NCBI GenBank assembly: GCA_007124105.1
Contig: SLFT01000024.1
Coordinates: forward strand, 1 to 16,929
Length of the DNA stretch: 16,929 nt
Source of the DNA: Candidatus Hydrogenedentota bacterium
Lineage (GTDB): Bacteria; Hydrogenedentota; Hydrogenedentia; Hydrogenedentales; CAITNO01
Reading direction: 5' to 3'
Notes under the pieces: generated by a model
Databases searched by the model: none
What the model was told of the DNA's origin: nothing
Seen by the model: the letters and a program-made list of their open reading frames with translations, nothing else
Made by a program: the position numbers and the translations under genes
In this document: in pieces, positions 1 to 6,453 of the stretch
Layout: every line of letters begins with the position of its first letter
Numbering within the stretch: position 1 is the stretch's first letter

Positions 1-101
1 CACGGCACACAACGCTTATTTTCTGACAATAGCCAAGCCAGGAAGAACATGACGACAAGTCCCGCCATGCTCATGCATCGAAACCAAAAATCGTCTCCCA
101 T
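1..101 (-). CDS. Nucleoside transporter, CNT (NupC-like) family, N-terminal fragment
   Basis: Only the first 33 codons lie in the window; the rest continues past position 1. The start is ATG at 99-101, with GGGAG seven bases upstream, which is a good ribosome binding site. The peptide starts MGDDFWFRCM and runs into a first hydrophobic helix (AGLVVMFFLAWLLSENKR). Concentrative nucleoside transporters characteristically have a short helix ending in LSEN(R/K) followed by a basic stretch near the N-terminus, and this fits. Such proteins import nucleosides across the inner membrane by Na+ or H+ symport. The call rests on this short N-terminal signature alone. It lies downstream of rtcB on the same strand but is separated from it by a likely terminator, so it probably has its own promoter; I saw no convincing -35/-10 pair for it in 102-201. 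Confidence 0.6.
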   Translation of the reverse strand, partial: MGDDFWFRCMSMAGLVVMFFLAWLLSENKRCVP

Positions 102-201
102 GAAGATTCTCCCTTATGGCAGCAAGGCTGTTGCCCACCAGTGATTACATATATTCCAGCGACACAATTCTTGTTCTATTGAAAGGGGTGAACGGAGTGA
201 C

Positions 202-232
202 AAAAAACGCGCATTCCACCTTCATTACGCGC
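202..232 (-). terminator. Probable Rho-independent terminator of rtcB
   Basis: On the minus strand, about 60 bases after the rtcB stop, GCGCGT and ATGCGC (arms at 227-232 and 209-214) can form a 6-bp stem with one G-U pair and a 12-base loop. One base later comes a run of six T (202-207). The stem is modest, but position and T-run fit an intrinsic terminator separating rtcB from the transporter gene. The rest of 102-292 shows no gene. Confidence 0.5.
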
Positions 233-252
233 TCACTTATGCATATCTTATC

Positions 253-266
253 AACGTCGTAACGTT
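253..266. repeat. Short inverted repeat AACGT-4-ACGTT
   Basis: AACGT (253-257) and ACGTT (262-266) flank four bases, about 27 bases beyond the rtcB stop. It could be a small protein-binding site or chance; nothing else supports a role. Confidence 0.2.
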
Positions 267-292
267 TGCAGCAACCCGTATCAAGTATTTTA

Positions 293-1696
293 TCAATCTT
301 CCGGTCGTTCTCCGGCCGGCGCCATTTTTACCAGGCGTGGCTGAAACATCGCGATAATGTCCACGAGGTCCTGCTGTGCGGCCATGACGGCATCAATATC
401 CTTGTAGACCATGGGTAATTCGTCAATGCCGGCCGTCATTACTTTTACGTGATTGCGTTCCAGGAATGAACGCGCGTCGTCCCAGCGAAACGCGCGTTTG
501 GCGGCGCTGCGGCTCATGACCCTTCCCGCGCCGTGCGAGGCGCTCGTAAGGCTTTCAGGATTTCCCTTGCCCCGCACAATATACGCCGGAGTCGCCATGG
601 AACCCGGGATAATGCCCAGCTGTCCTTCCGCGGCGGGCGTGGCGCCTTTGCGATGCACAATGACCACGCGTCCGTCGTGTTGTTCCTTCCAGGCGAAATT
701 GTGATGGTTTTCGACATCCAGCAACACCTCGGCGCCGAGGTGAGTAGCAATATGTCGGTGGATTAGTTCGTGGTTGGCGGCGGCATAGCGGCCCATCAGT
801 TCCATGGCCGCCCAGTACGCGCGTCCAGTATGACTTGCCAGAGACAGCCAGGCCAGATGTCGCAGTTCATGGGCAAGCCCCTTGCACTCGGATTGCGCCA
901 GTTTGCTGTAATGGTTGCAAACTTGCGCGCCTGTACCGCGACTGCCGCTGTGACTCATCAAGGCCAGGTAGCGTCCCGATTCCAGGCCAAGGGTTGGCGT
1001 CTTGATTTCAAGCACACCAAACTCGACAAAGTGGTTGCCGCTGCCGCTTGTGCCAAGCTGAGACCAGGCCTTGTCTTTGAGGTCGCGTGTGACGGGCGAT
1101 ATAGTCCAGTCTTGGTCCATGATTGGATGGGAGCGGCGCTTGCGAAAAGATGCGCCAATGCCAAACCGTGTTTCCGTTTCAATGGCGCGTTGCAGATTCT
1201 TCGCCCGGTGGTCGTCAAGCGTCTCCGGCGGCATGTCAAGGGCGGTGAGTTTCATGCGACAGGCAATATCAACGCCGACTGCATAGGGGATAACCGCGTT
1301 GTCAGCAGCCAACACGCCGCCAATCGGCAGGCCATAGCCGACATGGGCGTCAGGCATCAACGCGCCGCGCACCGCCACGGGCAATGAACAGGCCCGTTCC
1401 ATCTGCTCAATGGATTTAGGGTCCAGGTCGGTTCCCCATTGTTTGAAACCGGCGCGTGCGCCGTCCAAGAACGACACAGCGCCTGTATTTACGCGTCGCA
1501 AGGTCAACGCTTCGGCAAGGGGCGCAAAAAGAGGGTCGCGCAGATGGGATTGAGGGTGGCGCGCAACGGCGCGCAATTTCTTCTGCATTTGCTTGCGCGA
1601 CAGTCCCGCTTGCTGGGCGTGGCCGATACACGCGCGCGCAGCGTTTCGGGCTTCTTGTGTAACAATGCCTATTTCCCGTAACTTAGCTTCGTCCAT
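293..1696 (-). CDS. rtcB: RNA-splicing ligase RtcB
   Basis: Cytoplasmic GTP- and Mn2+-dependent ligase that joins RNA 2',3'-cyclic phosphate (or 3'-phosphate) ends to 5'-OH ends. At 467 residues it is a full-length member. The family hallmarks are in order: PDAHVGYG (115-122), GVDIAC with metal ligands Asp143 and Cys146, GTSGSGNHFVE (215-225) with Asn221/His222, SHSGSRG with His249, ENHHNFAW (329-336) with a metal-binding His, HRKGATPA (348-355), IPGSM (363-367), and SHGAGR with His388, the residue expected to be guanylylated. YKDIDAVM (431-438) lies near the C-terminus. The start ATG (1694-1696) has no Shine-Dalgarno; TATGAT at 1708-1713 could be a -10 leaving a leader of only a few bases, but no -35 is visible. 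There is no rtcA, archease or rtcR next to it, so context does not tell whether it serves tRNA, mRNA or rRNA repair. Confidence 0.97.
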   Translation of the reverse strand: MDEAKLREIGIVTQEARNAARACIGHAQQAGLSRKQMQKKLRAVARHPQSHLRDPLFAPLAEALTLRRVNTGAVSFLDGARAGFKQWGTDLDPKSIEQMERACSLPVAVRGALMPDAHVGYGLPIGGVLAADNAVIPYAVGVDIACRMKLTALDMPPETLDDHRAKNLQRAIETETRFGIGASFRKRRSHPIMDQDWTISPVTRDLKDKAWSQLGTSGSGNHFVEFGVLEIKTPTLGLESGRYLALMSHSGSRGTGAQVCNHYSKLAQSECKGLAHELRHLAWLSLASHTGRAYWAAMELMGRYAAANHELIHRHIATHLGAEVLLDVENHHNFAWKEQHDGRVVIVHRKGATPAAEGQLGIIPGSMATPAYIVRGKGNPESLTSASHGAGRVMSRSAAKRAFRWDDARSFLERNHVKVMTAGIDELPMVYKDIDAVMAAQQDLVDIIAMFQPRLVKMAPAGERPED

Positions 1697-1791
1697 CAGT
1701 ATAGAGTATCATACATGCCTGACGCTCTTCTCGGTTATTTAGCGGTGGGCCTGCGGGAACATGTCATGGGAGTCTTACAACAAACGCGCCG

Positions 1792-2793
1792 TTACGTTTC
1801 TTCGTTTTCGGGGGTGTTGCCTTCCATCTGGTCCACCACATCACGGTGCCACATCGTCTTGTAGGGTTCTCGTGTGCCTGTGAGGGAAAGGGGGCGACTG
1901 CGCTCAAGTATGTCCAGACGTTCTGCCTCGGACAATGGCGTAAAACTCTTTGCGAGGGCAATGTTGGCTTCAAGCACTTCCTGGCTGTCCATACCCGAAC
2001 AGACGCTGGAAACGGGCAGGCTCATTGCATATTTCAAGCATTCATCAGGCGCGACTTCGCCAGAGCGGGGGATTGCTCCCGGACTGCCGCCCATGGATTT
2101 CATGCCGATGACGCCCAATCCCAATTCGAGCGCCTTGGGCAGGGTTTCCTGCTGAAAACTCCTGAAATAGACGTCGCATACGTTCAGCGGCATTTGGATG
2201 GTGTCCCACGGGAAGCCGCGTTCCAACATTTCATTGAGAAATTGTGGGTAGTTATGGCCGGTAACGCCAATATAGCGAATTTTGCCCGCGTCACGGGCCT
2301 CCAGCAATACATCAAGCGCGCCGTCGTCATAGACTTGCCCGGGCTGTTCGGGACGCACAATCTCGTGTACCTGCAAGAGGTCTATGACATCCACATGAAG
2401 ACGTCTTAAACTGGCATCGAGCTGTTCCCGGGCGTCTGCGGTGTTGCGGCCTTTGTTTTTGGTCATGAGAAAAACCTTTTCCCGATAACCGTCTTTCAAT
2501 GCCCGGCCCATCAGCGTTTCACTTCGCCCGCCGTGGTAGGCGTGGGCGTTGTCGAAAAAATTAACGCCGGCATCAACCGCGTAGCGCATCATGGAAATAG
2601 ATTGCTCATCTGTAAGATTGTTGCCGCCAATGTGGGAGCCGCCCAGGCACAGCAACGATACTTTCTCGCCTGTCCGGCCAAGTGTTCGATAGGGCATGCC
2701 GTTGTGTAAAGCTGCGGTCGCAGGCGGCGCCGCGAGCATCAGTCCCGCACCCGCTACACTTAGTTTCAAAAAGTCGCGTCTTTTGAGTTGCAT
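1792..2793 (-). CDS. Tat-exported aldo/keto reductase
   Basis: NAD(P)H-dependent oxidoreductase of the aldo/keto reductase TIM-barrel superfamily; the substrate cannot be read from sequence. I place the start at ATG 2791-2793 (333 residues), because GAAGGA lies about ten bases upstream and the protein then opens with the twin-arginine motif KRRDFLK (4-10), a hydrophobic stretch and an Ala-x-Ala site (25-27). The open frame extends 35 codons further upstream, which would bury the signal. The barrel begins at about residue 34 (PYRTLGRTGEKVS). The catalytic tetrad is Asp81, Tyr86 (FFDNAHAY), Lys112 and His143 (LLQVHE). The C-terminal tail is short, acidic and without the 4Fe-4S cysteine cluster of some relatives. 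A folded, cofactor-loaded reductase routed by Tat to the periplasm is typical of planctomycete-like bacteria. It has its own promoter (2857-2886) and diverges from the aminotransferase. Confidence 0.92.
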   Translation of the reverse strand: MQLKRRDFLKLSVAGAGLMLAAPPATAALHNGMPYRTLGRTGEKVSLLCLGGSHIGGNNLTDEQSISMMRYAVDAGVNFFDNAHAYHGGRSETLMGRALKDGYREKVFLMTKNKGRNTADAREQLDASLRRLHVDVIDLLQVHEIVRPEQPGQVYDDGALDVLLEARDAGKIRYIGVTGHNYPQFLNEMLERGFPWDTIQMPLNVCDVYFRSFQQETLPKALELGLGVIGMKSMGGSPGAIPRSGEVAPDECLKYAMSLPVSSVCSGMDSQEVLEANIALAKSFTPLSEAERLDILERSRPLSLTGTREPYKTMWHRDVVDQMEGNTPENEET

Positions 2794-2819
2794 GGTGTAT
2801 CTTCCTTCTGCGTACTTGC

Positions 2820-2839
2820 GCTGTTGCGTTAACAACAGC
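2820..2839. promoter_or_regulatory. Perfect 7-bp inverted repeat in the reductase leader
   Basis: GCTGTTG (2820-2826) and CAACAGC (2833-2839) flank CGTTAA. It sits between the putative reductase promoter and its ribosome binding site, so it would be transcribed in the leader. It could be an operator for a dimeric repressor or an RNA hairpin just above the Shine-Dalgarno. Confidence 0.4.
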
Positions 2840-2856
2840 CGATGCGTAACAATTCC

Positions 2857-2886
2857 ATTATATAGTGTCACATAGATGAATGCCAG
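2857..2886 (-). promoter_or_regulatory. Putative sigma70 promoter of the aldo/keto reductase gene
   Basis: Read on the minus strand: CTGGCA (2881-2886), 18-base spacer, perfect TATAAT (2857-2862). Transcription would start near 2850, giving a leader of roughly 57 bases before the ATG at 2793. Confidence 0.5.
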
Positions 2887-2901
2887 TTCCCAAAGCAACC
2901 A

Positions 2902-2918
2902 ATTGCATACTATGCAAT
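2902..2918. promoter_or_regulatory. Perfect palindrome ATTGCATACTATGCAAT, candidate operator
   Basis: Two 7-base arms, ATTGCAT and ATGCAAT, are separated by ACT. The left arm contains the proposed -35 of the aminotransferase promoter. The site also lies just upstream of the -35 of the divergent reductase promoter (2881-2886). The symmetry and position suit a dimeric regulator controlling one or both genes. Confidence 0.45.
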
Positions 2919-2932
2919 ACAGCGTTTACAAT
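2903..2932 (+). promoter_or_regulatory. Putative promoter of the aminotransferase gene
   Basis: TTGCAT (2903-2908), 18-base spacer, TACAAT (2927-2932). The -10 matches five of six consensus bases and the -35 is weak, as expected for a regulated promoter. Transcription would start about 50 bases before the ATG at 2988. Confidence 0.4.
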
Positions 2933-2987
2933 ATCCCGGAATGTATAAACCCGCGTTCGTAACAACTCCACTTCTTACAGGTATCTC

Positions 2988-4322
2988 ATGAAGTATCGTT
3001 TTTCTTCGTACGGTCTGGCTTCCACGCGGCCTTCGCCAGTTAATCGTATGATGGCCGCTTTTGCTACAGATTTTCGCGACGGCGTTGACATCAATCTTGG
3101 CGTTGGTTACGTCAATGAAAAGACCATTCCTGAGGCGCTGTTGCTTGAGGCGATGAACAGGGTGGTCAGCCGACCTGACGAATATAGACAGGCCTTCAAT
3201 TATGGCGGCCCTGCCGGGTCGCCCACATTGATGCAAGCGCTTCGTCGTTTTTACGTTAATAACAATGTGGGCGGTATTGATGCGTCTGTAATGGCTCGGC
3301 AGGATATTGTCATTGGCCCAAGCGGCGCTACCAGTATACTGGATGCGCTCTCCGATCTTTTCGCGCCCGGCATAGTTGTTACTGCCGATCCCATGTATTA
3401 CATTTACTGCAATCAGCTGGAACGAAAAGGGTTTCGGGTTGTTACAGTGCCCGAGGATGGGGATGGTCCCTGTGCCCAGCGAATGGAGGCGCGGCTCGAG
3501 GCGCTTGGCGATGCGGTGGATAACGTTGCGTTCTTTTACATCGTCACGGTGAACAATCCGAGCGGCACAATTCTGGCCAACACGCGAAAGCATGCGCTTG
3601 TTGAACTGGCCGAACGGTGGTCGTCAAAATTGAAGCGCAACATCCCCATTTTCTTTGATCAGGCCTATGAATGGCTCATCCATGATCCGTCTGCCGAGAT
3701 GCCCGAATCGGCGCTGTTGAAGAATCAGGCGGGCCTGGCTTATGAAATTGGCACGTTGTCGAAGGTGATCGCGCCTGCGTTGCGGGTCGGCTTTATTATG
3801 GGGCCGGGCGGTCTGTTGTTGGATGCCATTGCGCAAAAGACCAGCGATGTGGGGTTCAGCGCGCCGCTCATGAATCAGGAAATTGCGGCATACATGCTTG
3901 ATAACCATATTGACGCCCAGCTACGCAGCGTTAACGAGGGATACCGGTCCAAGGCCCAGGCAATCATGAAAACCATTAACGCTGCGCTTGGCCCCTGGGT
4001 GGAAGAGATACGGGGGGGACGGGCCGGTTTTTATTTCTACATCACTTTGCGGGATATTAACACGGATACGGCTTCGCCGTTTTTCGCGTTTCTTTCCCGC
4101 AACACGGGCGATGCGGCTGTTGATGGTCCGGTGAATGATCGCAAGCCGCGTGTTGTCTATCTGCCAGGCGAGTTTTGCGTACATCCTGACGGCGCTTCGG
4201 CTTCGGAGGCCAGGCGGCAATTACGAGTGTCCTATGGCTTCGAGGAAACAGCGGTGATAGAACGGGCGTTGACGATGATGCGCGACGCGATCCAGTACGC
4301 ACAATCGCGTTCTCCATGCTGA
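2988..4322 (+). CDS. PLP-dependent aminotransferase, class I/II (fold type I)
   Basis: A 444-residue fold-type I aminotransferase. Visible landmarks are NYGGPAGSP (71-79) in the substrate/cofactor loop, NNPSGT (189-194), FDQAY (223-227) with Asp224 for the PLP pyridine nitrogen, GTLSK (255-259) with Lys259 as the Schiff-base lysine, APALRVG (262-268) with Arg266 for the PLP phosphate, and LRVSYG with Arg413 as the expected substrate carboxylate anchor. The SK..APALR.G spacing is close to the 2-aminoadipate/valine-pyruvate and MocR-body type, but the usual N-terminal winged-helix domain of MocR regulators is absent, so it is an enzyme rather than a regulator. The amino-group donor and acceptor are not predictable. 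The ATG is preceded by a weak AGGT. It converges with the membrane-protein gene, with only 28 bases between their stops and no visible terminator. Confidence 0.92.
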   Translation: MKYRFSSYGLASTRPSPVNRMMAAFATDFRDGVDINLGVGYVNEKTIPEALLLEAMNRVVSRPDEYRQAFNYGGPAGSPTLMQALRRFYVNNNVGGIDASVMARQDIVIGPSGATSILDALSDLFAPGIVVTADPMYYIYCNQLERKGFRVVTVPEDGDGPCAQRMEARLEALGDAVDNVAFFYIVTVNNPSGTILANTRKHALVELAERWSSKLKRNIPIFFDQAYEWLIHDPSAEMPESALLKNQAGLAYEIGTLSKVIAPALRVGFIMGPGGLLLDAIAQKTSDVGFSAPLMNQEIAAYMLDNHIDAQLRSVNEGYRSKAQAIMKTINAALGPWVEEIRGGRAGFYFYITLRDINTDTASPFFAFLSRNTGDAAVDGPVNDRKPRVVYLPGEFCVHPDGASASEARRQLRVSYGFEETAVIERALTMMRDAIQYAQSRSPC

Positions 4323-4350
4323 GATGTATGGAGCGGGAATGGCGGCCTTA

Positions 4351-5652
4351 TTAATTCACAGGCCCGAATATCCAGCGGCATGTCCATTCATGGCTTGCGC
4401 CCCAGGGCGCTTGCATGCATTCCCAAGCCGAGAATATGGAGATGGCCAGCAACAAGGCGAGCGCAATCCAGCGCCATGATTTGGTGAACGCGCCAATGGC
4501 GGGCATGGCCAGCAACAACAACACAGGCACAGCGCCGATATGCCAACGGAAGCCATAGCCCGCGCCGCCGTAATTGTTCGTAGCCGTTATGTAATAGGCG
4601 GTCATAATGGTGAATGCGCCGCCGCCGGCAAGCACGCCCAGTCGCGCCGGGCATGTTCGGGACAGGATGCCCTTGAAAAAGCCGACAATGCCGAGGAACA
4701 ATACAGGGAACAGGAGAAATGTTCCAAAGCGTCCGAAGTGACTGTGGAAAAAATAAACCAACGGTCGTTCGTTCAAGCCGTCAACACCAATGGGATTGCG
4801 CCAATAGGAACTTCTGAAATTATACATTTCTTCCTGGGTTTGGACGGGTAACGGGTTGCCGGTGATGGCGGCCATGAGTCCAAAGTGCAGCGCCAACAGC
4901 GGCAGGGCGCCCAGTCCGCACCAGAGAATGCTTTGGCGGGGGAATCGCAGCATTAGCAACAGGCCCAGGAACGCGGGAAAAATGGTAACTGGCATGTCCA
5001 GAGTAAAAACCAGCGCGCTGCACATGCCAAAGGCCATAAAGCGAACAGGCGTTGGCGACAGTTTGTCAGCGTACATGCCCAGCCCAAAATAAAGGGCGAC
5101 GATGAGCGCGGCGACAGCAGGGGTATGATTGTTGAGTTGACACGCATAGCCCGGAACCGGCGTGGCCAGGGCGAAAACCAAAAGCAATAACGCCGCGTTG
5201 CGAAGGTTGCTCACGAACATCCGTAGTGTAAGCGCGAAAAAGACAAGCCCGATGATGTGAGGCAGTTTAATCAGCGTAATAATCATCACCTGCAGTATGG
5301 GCCGCAAATCCTCTTCGTTGGCCAAGTTCCACCCGAATACACGGCGCATGACGATATACTCAATAGTCATCATGAGTGGCATTAGGGGTGGTTTGCTCGA
5401 TATCAGGCGGCCGTCGTGGGTCTTCACTTTGTCAACTGTAAGCGGCTCGAAGGGGTTGGGCGGCTGTTCGGCGGGACGATCAATGTACCACGTGCCGTCG
5501 TGGGCCAGCGAATACACCGTTGCCAGGCGACTGGTTACGGTTTCTCCCACTATAATGCCGCGACCACCGAGCAAAACAGGTATACATGCGAGGACGAGTG
5601 CGCTCCAAAGCCAGCAGTGGTTGCCTGTAAAGCACGGGCGGTTTTTCTGCAT
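4351..5652 (-). CDS. Multi-pass membrane protein, GT-C glycosyltransferase-like
   Basis: About 433 residues with roughly nine to eleven hydrophobic segments. After the first membrane helix (about residues 10-30) comes a long hydrophilic region containing SRLATVYSLAHDGTWYIDR, then DKVKTHDGRLISSKPPL, then the remaining helices. An acidic/polar first loop followed by many helices is the plan of GT-C lipid-linked-sugar glycosyltransferases and related planctomycete membrane proteins, but I cannot point to proven catalytic residues. A later loop holds YNFRSSYWRNPIGVDG and GYGFRWH, which look conserved. I chose ATG 5650-5652 (AAGG about 14 bases upstream). A GTG at 5722-5724 would add 24 residues and overlap the upstream gene by 14 bases, and neither start has a strong ribosome binding site. 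It is the last gene of a same-strand cluster after the kinase and lipoprotein genes. Confidence 0.75.
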   Translation of the reverse strand: MQKNRPCFTGNHCWLWSALVLACIPVLLGGRGIIVGETVTSRLATVYSLAHDGTWYIDRPAEQPPNPFEPLTVDKVKTHDGRLISSKPPLMPLMMTIEYIVMRRVFGWNLANEEDLRPILQVMIITLIKLPHIIGLVFFALTLRMFVSNLRNAALLLLVFALATPVPGYACQLNNHTPAVAALIVALYFGLGMYADKLSPTPVRFMAFGMCSALVFTLDMPVTIFPAFLGLLLMLRFPRQSILWCGLGALPLLALHFGLMAAITGNPLPVQTQEEMYNFRSSYWRNPIGVDGLNERPLVYFFHSHFGRFGTFLLFPVLFLGIVGFFKGILSRTCPARLGVLAGGGAFTIMTAYYITATNNYGGAGYGFRWHIGAVPVLLLLAMPAIGAFTKSWRWIALALLLAISIFSAWECMQAPWGASHEWTCRWIFGPVN

Positions 5653-5710
5653 GATTCGTTCGTCAACCTTTACACGTAGTTGGTATAACTGCGGTATAAT
5701 TGAAAAAGGT

Positions 5711-6352
5711 TTACTCTTCGCCACCGCGTACGCGTTGCCAGATGCGTCCGAAGAAGCCTGGTCGGTCCTCCGACGGAATGACGCGCAATGTTTCGTCGCG
5801 ACGCGGCGCCCAGGCGCCGTTGATCATCTCTTCGGTCTTATGCGCGTCGAAAATAGCGCCTGTACGAACCCAGCGGCCGCCCCGTAATTCGAATACCAGG
5901 GTTTCCACCCCGGTGTCACGCAAAAAATCCGTGTCGGCCACAGCATTATCGCGACGACGATGCATACGGGTCGAATAGCGTATTTTGTTGATCTGCACCT
6001 CAGCCATCAGGGGGCGCGTCTTGGAATCTATCTCGCGAAAATCAACGGTGAAGGCGTCCGCACCGTCGGGATATACAGCGTACTCTTTGAAAAAATAAGG
6101 ACGGCGTTGAATCAGCGGCGCGCTCTGCGTATCGCCCTGGCGCTGCTCCTCCTGTATATAAGCGCGCACAATCTCGCGCAGCCTGTCTTCTGCCCTGTCC
6201 CTGCCGGGATTGAATGCCGTGTCTGTAAATGTGTCGCCTGGATCGCTTCGTCCAAATCTACCACCCAGCCTGTTGCATCCAAGCGAGGTTCCAGCGATCA
6301 GAAGATGTATACACATCACTATACCAACAGTGGCCAGTACTTTTTTAGTCAT
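5711..6352 (-). CDS. Putative exported lipoprotein of unknown function
   Basis: I do not recognise this 213-residue protein. It starts with two lysines and a hydrophobic stretch (residues 5-24) ending in TSLGC (Cys26), which resembles a signal peptidase II site, although the -3 residue is Ser instead of the usual Leu, so lipidation is uncertain; ordinary export or an N-terminal anchor are alternatives. The mature part has an amphipathic helix (about 52-71, RAEDRLREIVRAYIQEEQRQ). It is followed by a compact region from about residue 80 (RRPYFFKEYAVYPDG) to about 180, rich in alternating charged and hydrophobic residues as in beta-sheet, and ends in a basic tail. The start is supported by AAGAAGGG eight bases upstream. 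It lies 101 bases downstream of the kinase gene on the same strand with no terminator seen, so co-expression with the kinase is likely. Confidence 0.8.
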   Translation of the reverse strand: MTKKVLATVGIVMCIHLLIAGTSLGCNRLGGRFGRSDPGDTFTDTAFNPGRDRAEDRLREIVRAYIQEEQRQGDTQSAPLIQRRPYFFKEYAVYPDGADAFTVDFREIDSKTRPLMAEVQINKIRYSTRMHRRRDNAVADTDFLRDTGVETLVFELRGGRWVRTGAIFDAHKTEEMINGAWAPRRDETLRVIPSEDRPGFFGRIWQRVRGGEE

Positions 6353-6453
6353 AGGAAAGCCCTTCTTTATACTGCATTACTAACCCATTAACCTTCACAC
6401 ACACGCCTGTACAGCGTTTTTAAGACATTTCGATAAGTGGGAACGCAAAATTA

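Noticed and set aside
770..1387. 205-codon plus-strand open frame opposite rtcB
   Set aside because: It lies wholly antisense to a gene with every RtcB motif, and its peptide shows no recognisable domain; a GC-rich shadow.
2794..2898. 35-codon N-terminal extension of the aldo/keto reductase
   Set aside because: It would place the Tat motif internally and ignore the good GAAGGA site before ATG 2793; it also overlaps the reductase promoter.
2910..3593. 227-codon minus-strand open frame opposite the aminotransferase
   Set aside because: It overlaps the palindrome/promoter region and the antisense of a well-supported enzyme; composition is not protein-like.
5653..5724. GTG start adding 24 residues to the membrane protein
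   Set aside because: No ribosome binding site, and it would overlap the upstream gene; kept only as an alternative because the ATG at 5652 is also weakly supported.
6390..6425. ACGC/GCGT hairpin followed by TTTTT on the plus strand
   Set aside because: Looks like a small terminator, but no plus-strand gene ends there and the stem is only four pairs.
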